Part shown: positions 16,615-27,885 of the stretch, piece by piece
Layout of the letters: each line of letters begins with the position of its first letter
Position numbering within the stretch: position 1 is the first letter of the stretch
Source of the DNA: Pempheris klunzingeri
Taxonomy: Eukaryota > Chordata > Actinopteri > Acropomatiformes > Pempheridae
DNA length: 64,000 bases
Assembly (NCBI RefSeq): GCF_042242105.1
Contig: NC_092014.1
Coordinates: 13,458,374-13,522,373 of the forward strand
Direction: 5' to 3'
The notes under the pieces: generated by a model
What the model saw: only the letters and a program-made list of their open reading frames with translations
Databases searched by the model: none
What the model was told of the DNA's origin: nothing
Translations under genes and position numbers: made by a program

Positions 16615-18850
16615 CTAAAGCAGAATGCAGAGCAAAGACAGTAAAGTTAGATCAGCAAGATGAACGGGTATTTTTGCAAGTGAGGATTTCAAAATGAACA
16701 TGGCACCAAGCCGCAAGAAAGATCAATATGTGGCGCAATCTGTGAAACTCAGTGATGTTCCCCACTGTTAAAACTTTTTAAGTTGTGATCATCTATAACA
16801 ACAGTTTCATTTCTAACAAGTACATCTTTGTCACAGATTAATCCCACAACAGAGGATAAAGTATAGTTGTTTAGAACAGTAATATATAATATACTGTGAA
16901 TGATATTACTTTATTTCAGTTATTAATCAACAAAAAGTCAGAAAAAACATGAAATAACTCACACCTCTTCAATTTCCAAATGAATCCAAACTCAGTCACC
17001 AGTTTTTGTTTGTTTGTTTGTTTGTTTGTTTTTCACCACTGGTGTATCTGCCACATCCAGCTGCTGTTAGTCCACCTCACCTGATCCGTCTCTGCTCCCC
17101 TAAACCGCAACCAACACTGACTGTGATCTGTGACTGTTGGTTTAGAGATGTTTGTTTGCATAATGCAGGTCTTCTGACTTGCTGGAAATCACACGATTTC
17201 ACATTTTGGCAACAGATACCAAGTGGGATGATTTATAAACCTGTTCTGCCTTCATTCATATTTATTATTTTTGCATTGTTAAGATATGATATTATATTAC
17301 TCATGATATAAGTGCTTCCTCTACATTAAGTCCAGGTTTTTCTCATCACTAATTCCTGCTTGACAACTGGAACGCAGTAGTTGGCTCACAGACTCACTTT
17401 GGCTCATTTTCAATTTGCATAACAAAATGTTTTTGCCTGAAGTGTTTTAGATAATTTGATTTTACCAAAGGTTGCACAGAGCGTGATACACAAGGACAAG
17501 TGCACAGGACAGTCTAATTTACCAAAGTTTAATTTTTAGATTAGTTTACTGTCACTTTAGTTCAGTACTTTTATTTTACCAGCTTTTGTACATTATAAAG
17601 GAAAACATTTGCTACTTCTATATGATATAAATTCAAATAAAGTTAGTGTTCAATTTATATATGATAATTCATTTGTATATTAATGACAGAAATAAAACAT
17701 TATTTCTTTTGCATACCTTAATTTGGACTATGATATATTAAAGAGTTGTAAGTGAGGTTTAAAGAGCTTTTCCCATTAATATGAGGTATATAAGTCCATA
17801 TAGTATATCATTTTCATGTCATTTGGTCAATGTTAAGGTTGTTTTAGAACTTCAGACTCTTTAAACAAAGCAAACATTCAATTCAAAACATCAGCATACT
17901 ACAATTAATTTACTGGTTAATTACTGGTTAAATCAATTGAGTTTTAAATACACTTTATAAGGTATATAATGTAGTCTTGTCCGTAACAATGGCATTAAAA
18001 TGTAGAAACATGTAAAAACATGTTAAGGAGGATTGTCCCACTCAACCTGAACCCACCCCACTTAATCTGAAAGTCATGAGATTCATCCTTCATAAGAGGC
18101 AGGTCTTCTACTTATGACACTACATTTTCTGCTAACTTTCCTGCAATTTTATCTGAGTTAAGTTTCAAAGTAAGAACAATTTTACAGTGTTATATTAGTA
18201 CAACCAGGGCAGTACTGTACTGTGCAAGTTTCATCTTATGCAGTAGCTTAAGTACATTTAATCAATTTTGGGTATTTGAGTATTCTTTTCATGCCAGTTT
18301 ATCTTCAAGCACACTCCAGTTAAGTAGGAAATGTAGTTTTTTATTCCACCACATTTATTAGACAGCTTTAGTTTCTAGTTATTTGTTTTTACAAAACATC
18401 CAAAAGTTAAAATCTGATGCTTTTCAGTTTTTAATTTTTTATCAATTATTCAATCAATTAGTTTCAGTTTTATTAATTATTTTGATCATTCGAAATGTTT
18501 CATTAAATAGTTTGGACCATTAGTTGGACAAACCATGCATTGTGTCACTATTTTCAGATTTGTTTTTCTGAAACCAAATAATCAATCAAATTAATCAGTA
18601 AGAAAAATAATAAAAGTTGTATCTCACTTGAGTATGATACCTTGTAATAATTAGTAGTACATTTTCTGATTACACACGTGTACTTGTGTTAGTAAGACTT
18701 CCTCCAACACTGATCTTATAAGTTATCGAGTCGATCGACGAACTCGACACTCGATTAAACGGACTGACTCCCGTAGAGATCTTTGGGCGTAATCAGGCAT
18801 GTGTAATCGAGAGCCGGGTGTTAAAAAAAGGAAGAGCCTCAAAAGTTTCC
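16615..18850. other. Intergenic region between divergent serping1 and tmem134
   Basis: AT-rich sequence that must contain the serping1 promoter near its left end and the tmem134 promoter near its right end. A (TTTG)n microsatellite lies at 17006-17031. CpG-containing sequence appears from about 18720, just before the presumed tmem134 leader. No gene, transposon or RNA gene was recognised. Confidence 0.5.
17006..17031. repeat. (TTTG)n microsatellite
   Basis: About six tandem TTTG units, about 400 bases upstream of the serping1 start codon (gene on -). Confidence 0.9.
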
Positions 18851-19001
18851 CAAAAGCCTTTTTCGCACTCGTGAACTGAACAAAGAGTGGCAGGGAGGCT
18901 TTTATTAGAGTCACCACAGAGTGTACAAGTATGTGACCCGTGTCCTCACAACGTGGAGTCGAGTTCAGCCTCCCTGGAGAAAAGATTTTTTACTTCAGAC
19001 A
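18850..19001 (+). other. Probable 5' non-coding exon of tmem134
   Basis: The sequence ends in a good donor (gaca then GTAAGT from 19002). A good acceptor (tttatcccacag) ends at 19486, leaving a 44-base leader before the ATG at 19531. The upstream edge is a guess; no transcription start can be fixed from sequence alone. Confidence 0.45.
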
Positions 19002-19530
19002 GTAAGTTTTCCTCCTGGTCATCTGATCGAGTAGCGGAAAGAGCACAAACAATGGCAGAAACACAGCCCGCTAGCTGCTGCGTTTATTTTAGTTCACTTT
19101 GTTCCCATCCCCCCAATGAGTGGGCCAAGTCCTGGCAGTAGTGTCGCTTTTCGCTGAATTTGTGGCTGTTTTCGGTGTTTTAGCTTTACTCAAAGTGGTT
19201 ACGTTTGTCGCACAGCTATGTGATATGCAGCTCCTGTCTAATTTTGGTGCGTATAGGCATGTGTGCGCGTTCTTTAAATGTTTGAAGGGAAACACCCAGG
19301 GTGACAGGAGCAGGAGTTACACCCTAAATGTCAAGAAAAGGCACTGAAGTCGAGCACTATAGGCCTGGTTAACGTAAAAGAGCACTGCGGACCATTTGTA
19401 TTGCGAATGTTAGCTCGTAAAGACACCATACAATGAGTCTCACAGCTGTGTGAGCATGTATATTGATTTTTGCTTTTATCCCACAGTGAGCATCAAGCTA
19501 CAGGACCTCTGGGTGTAAGAGGCAATCACC

Positions 19531-19743
19531 ATGGCAACGCAGTTTAGTATTGATGATGCCTTCGTATTGGAGGGAGAGGAGGAGGGAGCTGTGTCTGACG
19601 GAGAGACGGAGGGATGGAAGGCCAGAGACAAAGACAGGGAAGGAGGAGAGATGACATTTGGTCCTCTAACTTTCTCCAAACCTCAGACTCATCCCTCGAC
19701 TGCTGCCGCCGGCACCCTGGAGCACAGTAACCTAAAGTATCAG

Positions 19744-19781
<38 letters not shown>

Positions 19782-22700
19782 CTGCTGTGGGTACAAATGT
19801 AGAGCTTTTAAGTTGTTTACTTGAAAGTGCAAATCCTTTGTCATCCTTAGAATCACACCCATCCTATCCTCTTTACACTGGCTCCCCATCAAGTTCAGGC
19901 TTCATTTTAAGCTTCTTGTTTTTACATATAGAGCCCTGCTTGGTCAGGCACCAGTGTGCGTCTTTGAGCCGCTTCACCCAGCAGGTCTCTGAGGTCCTCT
20001 GACCAGGGCTTACTGTCAGTCCCTCGCACTTGACTAAAAACGAAAGGTGATCGCGCCTTTGAAGTGGTGGCACCCTTCCTGTAGACATTCGATCTGCAGT
20101 CTCGGTTGATGCTTTTAAAAAGCAGCTGAAGACACATTTATTCCAACTGGCCTTTTTCTCGCCTCCTGCTGTCTAACATTTATGGGTTATGATTGGTGTG
20201 TTTTAAATCTGATCCTTCTTATGGCTTATTGTTGTTTCTTTTACTGATTTTATGATTTATCCATGATTTTATCAAATATATTTTGTTTTTATTTTCTTTT
20301 TACGCCTGTGAAGCACTTTGTGACTTTGTTCTGTGAAAAGTTCTATACTGAATAAACTTTACTTACTTACTTACTAGAATCTGGAAAATGAAGATGCCTT
20401 GGGCAACAGTGGCAATTCCTCTTTCAATAACTTCTTCAAGATCAGGTGGGTCATGTAGGTCAGACTACTGATGTGATTTTGCTCCCTGTCCACCCCCTCT
20501 GTGAATGTGAGGTAAAATCTGTGTCTGTTCTGTCAACAGTGACCCTGCAACTCTTTCATACTGCAGCTCCCAGTGGTCCTTCAGCACCTTGAGTTCTGTC
20601 ACACAGCTTTCTGCACACTGCTGCGGGTAAGTTCAAACACTTCGAACACATGCACATTGTTGCACATATGCTAACTCACAGGAAAAACAACAAACTGTTA
20701 CTTTAAAAAAATGTGTTGTTCAGGTGTGTGTCCCATCCGCTGGTAAAGAAAAACAGAAGGGTCGTTCTTGCTTCATTCCTTCTCCTTATCACTGGAGTTG
20801 GTAAGTCGTAAGCAGTGTTCTTTATACTCATTATTTATAACAGTGGGTACGGAAAGTATTCAGACCCCTTCACTTTTTCCACATTTTGTTATGTTACAGT
20901 CTTATTCCAAAATGGATTAAATTCTTTTTTTCCCTCATCAATCTACACACAATACCCCATAATGACAAAGTGAAAAAAGTTTTTTAGAAATTTTTGCAAA
21001 TGTATTAAAAATAAAAAACTGAAATATCATATGTACATAAGTATTCACACCCTTTATTCAGTACTTTGTTGAGGCACCTTTGGCAGCGATTACAGCCTCA
21101 AGTCTTCTTGGGTATGATGCTACAAGCTTGGCACACCTGCATTTGGGGTGTTTTTCCCATTCTTCTCTGCAGATCCTCTCAGACTCTGTCAGGTTAGATG
21201 GGGAGCATCGCTGCACAGCTATTTTCAGGTCTTTCCAGAGATGTTCAATGGGGTTCAAGTCTGGGCTCTGGCTGGGCCACTCAAGGACATTAACAGACTT
21301 GTCCCGAAGCCACTCCTTCGTTATCTTGGCTGTGTGCTTCGGGTCATTGTCCTGTTGGAAGGTGAACCGTCGCCCCAGTCTGAGATCCTGAGCGCTCTAG
21401 AGCAGGTTTTCATCCAGGATGTCTCTGTACTTTGCTGCATTCATCTTTCCCTCTATCCTGACTAGTCTCCTAGTTCCTGCCGCTGAAAAACATCCCCACA
21501 GCATGATGCTGCCACCACCATGCTTCACCGTAGGGATGGTATTTGCCAGGTGATGAGCGGTGCCTGGTTTCCTCCAGACGTGACGCTTGGCATTCAGGCC
21601 AAATAGTTCTATCTTGGTTTCATCAGACCAGAGAATCTTGTTTCTCATGGTCTGAGAGTCGTTAAGGTGCCTTTTGGCAAACTCCAAGCAGGCTGTCATG
21701 TGCCTTTTACTGAGGAGAGGCTTCCGTCTGGCCACTCTACCATAAAGGCCTGATTGGTGGAGTGCTGCAGAGATGGTTGTCCTTCTGGAAGGTTCTCCCA
21801 TTTCCTCAGAGTAACGCTGGAGCTCTGTCAGAGTGACCATCGGGTTCTTGGTCACCTCCCTGACCAAGGCCCTTCTCCCCCGATTGCTCAGTTTGGACGG
21901 GCGGCCAGCTCTAGGAAGAGTCCTGGTGGTTCTGAACTTCTTCCATTTACGAATGATGGAGGCCACTGTGCTCTTCGGGACCTTCAATGCTGCAGAAATT
22001 TTTCTGTACCCTTCCCCAGATCTGTGCCTCGATACAATCCTGTCTCGGAGGTCTACAGACAATTCCTTTGACTTCATGGCTTGGTTTCTGCTCCGACATG
22101 CACTGTCAGCTGTGGGACCTTATATAGACAGGTGTGTGCCTTTCCAAAACAAGTCCAATAAATTGAATTTACCACAGGTGGACTCCAGTCAAGTTGTAGA
22201 AACATCTCAAGGACGATCAGTAGAAACAGGATGCACCTGAGCTCAGTTTTGAGTGTCATAGCAAAGGGTGTGAATACTTGTACATGTGATATTTCAGTTT
22301 TTTATTTTTAATACATTTGCAAAAATTTCTAAAAAACTTTTTTCACTTTGTCATTATGGGGTATTGTGTGTAGATTGATGAGGGAAAAAAACAATTTAAT
22401 CCATTTTGGAATAAGGCTGTAACATAACAAAATGTGGAAAAAGTGAAGGGGACTTTCCGAACCCACTGTAAAATGACATTTGATTGTTTAATCAATATTT
22501 AAACCTCACAGAAAGAGTTACCTCGTTTGAAATTTTGCTTGTGTCTTCTATTATTTTGACATAAACATTCTGTTTCAAATAGTTTGTCAAGGTTACACCA
22601 GGTTTGTTCAGTGTTGTGTCACTCAGTGACATGCTTGGCACACTGAACTTTGTTCCCTTGTTTATCAGGTTTAACAGGTTTTTGCCAGAGGTATCTAAGT

Positions 22701-25170
22701 TAATGAAAAATAAGTGTTAAATATTTTATATGTATGTACATGAATTGGATTGTCTCTCTGTCTCACTGATGCAGTTTTGTGTTGTTTCATTTTAGCCCTT
22801 ATTTTCACGGGTGTTGTCATACAGCTGAATCCAAATGCAGGTAAGGAAAAGAAACCAACTTTAGGTAAAGTTTATGAATTCTTTGTGCAGAAATTATGCA
22901 ACATGTCTGTTAATCCAGATGCAACATTATCAACAATAATTTTAACATTATTAACAAGCACATAATGCTAAATGTATGTGGTGGATGTTTTAATGGAAAA
23001 ATTATGCTTAAAACAACAGAAAAGTAAAAATGAAAATAGAAAAAAATAAACAAACACTTCATGAAACAAATTATTAACAAATTAAACCAAACAGAAGCAA
23101 AACGTGGTAATGGTAATAGTAAAAAATGGTATAATTCAAAATTAGGTCCTTGGAGTCTGTCAGTGTGTGTTATTAGACGAAGCGTGGCGGCTCTGTAATC
23201 TTATTTATGTGGATACTACCTCGCACACTCTGCTGGGTTGATGCTGAAGAAGCAGCAGCCGTCTTTCAAGGCCACAGTCCTGTTCGTGATCTAAAACAGT
23301 GTCTCTCCACCCAGCAGCCTTGGCCTCTCTGTTCTGCTTGTCTTGTGGCCTGAAGAGACACAGCTGTAAAAATAAAACTCACAGGGGACAGTCAGGCCTA
23401 ATTTTTGATGATCCAGAAGATGGCAGAATATCATGTTTCTCAAGCCTGTGGAGTGTCACTGTACATGATGGTGCCAGCAGCAGCAGGCTACACTTTCTAT
23501 AACATTCAGGGTTCATTTTGAAAATGTTTTATTCTAACAGTCATGTTTTCAAGGTTTGCAAAAGTCTGGAATTTGAACATAAAAGCCAAAATTTTGAACT
23601 GTTTCTTAAATGTGTGGCTGCAGCGTTGGTGACTTGCGGCTTTACTTTGGGTGATAACTAATGAAATTGTCCCTGCAGGTGTTTCAAGTGCCATTTTCTT
23701 TGTACCTGGATTTCTTCTCTTCATCCCTGGAGGTAAATTCAAACAGAACTTTTCTTTACTTGACCCTGGTCTGCACCGGGGCCGGGGTTTCAGAAAGGGA
23801 GAAAACTCTGAGTCTGTTCATGCGGAAACGAGAGAAACTTTGGGCTTTCAGCTCCAGAAAGAGAGAAGGCTCAAACTCCGGGTCAGTTACCATGGTAACT
23901 GACTCTGTGAACAAAATCTGCTCACTGGCAGGTTTTCTTTAACAAACCCTGAGTTTGCTTTTGCCTCCCACCTCTTACAAAGCCAGACTTTTGGAGTTTA
24001 TGAGAATCAAAATCTTGGTTAGATATTTGTTGCTTAGGACTGTCTAATGTTACTGCTTTTATGTGCTGTCAATCATTTCATTGAACAGAGCTTTTTGCCC
24101 TCATATTCAATTACTACACAACATAAAACCCCCCTCAGTCCAGAAAAAACACCTCTGCATGACCTTTTTTATAACACTGTGAGTGTGTTGCCAGTTTGTT
24201 AGAGCAGCACCACTAAAATGTTTATTGCACACAGTGACAGTTTAAACTGTAAAAAGTGAAGAATGAATATACATCTGGTCGCACTGATCGAACATAACTC
24301 CTATAATATCGGAGATTATATGTTAATGTTTCCGAGTGGGCAGATTTGTGGTGCAGCTGTAGGATATATTCTGAAATTGAGTTTTTGTGAGGATGTTTTA
24401 ACAGCATTTCAGTGACGGTGTTAAATTTCCTGCATTTGTTGAAGTCGCTGAAATAAAGCCACTGAATGCTGTCGAGCCAAGATCCAAGTACACGTCTTAA
24501 ATTTAAAATCTGCTTTATTTTAACCTCAACACCTTTTATCAAACGCAAATCACCAAACACATTATTGCTGGATCAGATTGGGCCTCTTTGTCTTTGATCT
24601 TTATATTTCATAAATCTTCAGCTATTGTTGTCCGTCTTTAGTTGCTGGCCCCCGTGTTTCATCCCTGTCAGGCTAAAGTTGAACAAATATATTTAAAATG
24701 TAATGAAAGCTCTGTCAGATTTACTTTATCCATTTAGGAAAGGCTGATAAAGTATAAATTAATGGACAACACTGAATAAAACCTGAAGCTCTGAGTGAGG
24801 AAGATAAATGTGGGTCCACACATGCATTAATATCTCCACTCCATATGTCCACTGAATTAAAAAGGAGGCTCTTCCCTTTATTGGCCTAAATAATGGTGAC
24901 TCGTATTATCACAGCTTCATGGATGATGGCTTTGTTTGTTCATTGCGAATGCATTTTGGTCAGGTTAATCAGCTCAGAGTTCAGGGTTATGCCCAGAGTT
25001 TGTTAAAGCTGCTCCCTGAAACCTGTAAAACCAGTAAATGTCCTGTTTTGTTGACATTAACAATGTCATCCCCTGTGTTTCCTCCAGTGTACCATGTGAT
25101 CTACATCAGCTGTGCTGTCCGCGGAAGAAGAGGCTTCAAATTGTTCTACCTACCTTATTTTGAAAAATGA
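19531..25170 (+). CDS. tmem134: Transmembrane protein 134
   Basis: A small two-pass membrane protein of poorly understood function, conserved across vertebrates. Seven coding exons: 19531-19743, 20378-20445, 20540-20626, 20724-20800, 22796-22840, 23679-23732, 25088-25170. They total 627 nt (208 aa) and phases match throughout. Family signatures: QFSIDDAF near the N-terminus, FGPLTF, LKYQNLENEDA across the first junction, [46 protein letters not shown], and the C-terminus [12 protein letters not shown]. Hydrophobic segments are at about residues 115-139 (exons 4-5) and 150-180 (exons 6-7). The N-terminal half is acidic and probably cytosolic. The second coding exon is preceded directly by a retrotransposon tail, and intron 4 holds a Tc1-like element. 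TMEM134 and AIP are also near neighbours in human. Confidence 0.95.
19745..19779. repeat. (CA)n microsatellite
   Basis: A CA run that starts within the donor region of tmem134 coding exon 1, so the intron begins GTACACAC. Confidence 0.9.
19846..20375 (+). mobile_element. 3' end of an L2-like non-LTR retrotransposon (5' truncated)
   Basis: Conceptual translation of the first part gives the C-terminal region typical of L2/CR1-group reverse transcriptase ORFs (HWLPIKFR-like, then [10 protein letters not shown], then a degenerate KKQLKTHLF-like stretch) with several stops. An AT-rich 3' UTR ends in aataaactttacttacttac, a short (TTAC)n tail. It lies in sense orientation in the first coding intron of tmem134, and its tail runs into the splice acceptor at 20376-20377. 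The exact clade is uncertain. Confidence 0.75.
20841..22468 (-). mobile_element. Tc1-like DNA transposon, near full length
   Basis: Terminal inverted repeats of about 210 bp (20841-21055 and 22262-22468) start CAGTGGGTACGG and CAGTGGGTTCGG and are nearly identical over most of their length. The right flank is TA and the left flank AA, consistent with a TA target duplication with one change. Between them lies a complete-length transposase frame on the minus strand with one stop. The element sits in tmem134 intron 4, antisense to the gene. Confidence 0.93.
21058..22077 (-). pseudogene. Tc1-like transposase, one in-frame stop
   Basis: A frame of 339 codons plus stop, the usual length for Tc1 transposases. 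It starts [20 protein letters not shown] with paired helix-turn-helix DNA-binding regions and a [12 protein letters not shown] hook. The DDE catalytic domain follows: first Asp in [13 protein letters not shown], a [12 protein letters not shown] box, second Asp in [11 protein letters not shown], and the glutamate in [11 protein letters not shown]. It ends KGASTKY. The only disruption seen is a TAG codon at 21397-21399, after DENLL, where the family commonly has Gln (CAG), so a single C-to-T change would explain it. No frameshift was found. Low decay suggests recent insertion. Activity would need a protein made past that codon, or help from another copy. Confidence 0.9.
23755..23960. repeat. Dispersed fish repeat with a 22-bp perfect palindrome
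   Basis: The sequence resembles a repeat common in fish genomes, with segments such as aaactctgagtctgtt, gttaccatggtaac and ggttttctttaacaaaccct. At its centre, 23882-23903 is a perfect palindrome around CCATGG. The class was not determined. It lies in tmem134 intron 6. Confidence 0.5.
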
Positions 25171-25433
25171 CATTTTATAAGACACTACATCGTTGCTAGA
25201 TTTATTTGTTTGCTATCTTAAAATGAGCTGTATTTTGTCAGGTGTAACAGAAAATGTGTTGTCACATGGTTGTTTTTTCTCGTCATTGTAATGACCACTA
25301 CTAATTCAACCACTCAGTGCTTCGACTGTGTTTCCACTACATGAACTGAAATTGCTGCACGTGTCCACAAAAAGGAAGGAGATTGGTCTCGCCTGTGTTT
25401 TCTATGTCGTGTGAATAATGACTGTGAAATTAC

Positions 25434-25439
25434 AATAAA
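25434..25439 (+). promoter_or_regulatory. Candidate polyadenylation signal of tmem134
   Basis: AATAAA followed by a T-rich stretch, 264 bases after the stop codon. Confidence 0.55.
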
Positions 25440-26529
25440 ACTTTTGTATATTTTAATTTGTGTCGAGTGAAAGAGTTTTCCCCAAACAAAGTGAGCTTTT
25501 CCTGGTGTGACCTCACATGACTTTACAAAGCAAGAGGTGAAACATTTTATGTTTGCTACTGGTTATGTTACTTGGCTTGGTATAGTTTCATCATGTTGCG
25601 TAGGTTTTATTAGTAAATCACTGGCCACAACAGATTGTACAACAGTTTTAATGGAAATCCTCCAGCCAATCAGAAACAAATATATACTCAGACTATTGTA
25701 TGAAGCATTTTATTGCCATCTGCTGGTTTTCTAATCAGTTTCCACCACAGCTTAAAAAAGTTATAGAAATTTAATAAAGTAAAACAGTAGCAATACTACA
25801 GGGAAATAAAGTACTGAAAAGTGACACCGTTTGTGAAGGCCCATGGATACAGTTGGAAAATGTTGAAACTTTACTGGACAAGAAATTCAGTAAAAGTAAT
25901 TACAAATCAGAAAACATAGAGATAACATGAACAAATGTTAGACCGCAGGTATTGTAAAAAAGAACCAAAGTACCAAAATTAAAAATATTTATTATGCATA
26001 TTTATACAAACTATATAATTGGATTATAATTATTGATTATTTAATGTCTGTATCACTTTAATGTTGCAACTGTAAAGATGGAGTTCATTTATATACATCT
26101 GGGTAATCTGTATTTATAAATAATTTCTTATTGATTATATTTTGTTTTAACAATCTAAACCTGTAAAGTAAATAAAGCTGTTTGCTGGAGCAAAAAAAGG
26201 GCAACTTTTTCCTCTGAAATCTGGAGTCGAAGCAGAGAGAAAGAGTGAAAGGAAAAAGAATAGGCCTACAGTAGGCTCCTTGAGTAAATGTACAAAGAAA
26301 AATGTTCTTTACCTCATGGCATAACATCCACATACACACTAATCTGTACATTCCTCTCTGTATAAACCTGGAAATAGAGTTACATCCAATTACCAATACC
26401 AGTTTTAATGTGAGTGTAAAATCAGCTATTATTTAAACTATTTAAAACATGACATGGCAGCTCAGACACATCAGTAGTACAAAAAGTAATTTTTCCTACT
26501 TTCAGCACTGTGTAGCCATGAAAGATTAT

Positions 26530-26740
26530 AATTGTGTGAGTGTGGAGTTTGCATGGATTTTCTCTGGTTTCTCCGCCTTCCTCCCACAGTGTAAAGACAT
26601 GCAGGTTAGGTTAACGGGTGACCCTAAATTATGAGTGTGAGTCTGTATGTGTTGGCCCTGTAATTGACTGGCGACCAGTCCACGGTGTACCCCCCTCGCC
26701 CAAATGTCAGCTGGGATTGGCTCCAGCACGCTCCAGAAGG
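26530..26740. repeat. Dispersed fish repeat fragment, class undetermined
   Basis: Contains the familiar dispersed-repeat wording ctccgccttcctcccacag, aagacatgcaggtta, gactggcgaccagtccac and gtcagctgggattggctcc, seen throughout fish genomes. No terminal structure was identified here. Confidence 0.55.
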
Positions 26741-27885
26741 ATAATCAGTATAGATAATCGATTAATCTCCTGTGCTCTACTGTTTTTGTTGCAACTGTTG
26801 GTGCTCAACAGCTTCAATCAATCTGGTGAAATGCTGCTACGTCTTTTATCAGGATAATGGTTCTTCAATTTTTCAGCAGGTGATCTTCAGTCCTGGCCAA
26901 GTAAACAAAAAGTCCTGCTGTTTTTCAATCAATTCAAAGTGCCAGACATTTCTGACAGTTATCATCTCAGTAGGACAGACAACCAGCAGAACCATGCTGT
27001 CCTTTTGAGGTCAACTTTTTAAACTCGGTCTGTTTAGACCAAAAGAGTCATACTGGGGCCAATAAATGAGCTTGAAACTACAAGCGCTCATTTTCACAGT
27101 GGTAAGGCATGTGGAAAATGTGAGAAGGAGTCAAGAGACACAGGTCCTCTTCAATATTAGGAATAAATTGAAATAATTATCCGACTGGAATCATTTCTCA
27201 GCAAAAATTGATTCAGTACCAAACAAGTGGCGATAAGAGACCACATAATAGGTCACAGTATGACATTTAGCCTGCAGATTGTGCATGGGACACATGTACA
27301 CTGATAAAGAATAAATAGTCACATTGACATCTCTGGATTATCTGGAGTAACTGGGACATTATTTCTGGAACACATGAATCCCATTTTTTTAGATGTACAT
27401 TTGCTGTGGCTCCTTACCACTGCAGGTTTGTATGAAAATCACTTTTTAAAAATGATTTGGATACATTTACCTTATTAACCCCTATTATGATAAATGTAAT
27501 GGCAAAAAGGTACAATATTTCCTCTGAAATGTAGCATCAAATGGAAATACTTAAGTTCATGTGCAAAAATCTGTACTTAGGTACAGTAGCTCACTTCATT
27601 AATATCCCACTGTGATGATTATGATGTATTGCTTGCAGGGTGATAGATTTATACTTAGTCAGTCATCTGCATTCTCATGAATTGGTATGCACGAAAGTTG
27701 AATATTCTGTATTTTGTGTGTATTATCATAGTGAGGAGATGGTGTCTATTAGTCCCCAGCCTCCGCTACACTGACACTTACGCAGTCTACCTTTAGAGGG
27801 CGCTCTGCGGCCTAAAGTGACGTCTCACGAATCGACTTGCTTCGGAAAACATCGTCATCTTTCGTGAAACGAGACTCGGTCAAGG

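Larger units (their letters stand above)
25171..27885. other. tmem134 3' UTR and intergenic region to aip
   Basis: An AATAAA at 25434-25439, 264 bases after the tmem134 stop, is a likely polyadenylation signal. A dispersed repeat lies at about 26530-26740. The last 150 bases before the aip start are richer in CpG and probably hold the aip promoter. No other gene was recognised. Confidence 0.55.
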
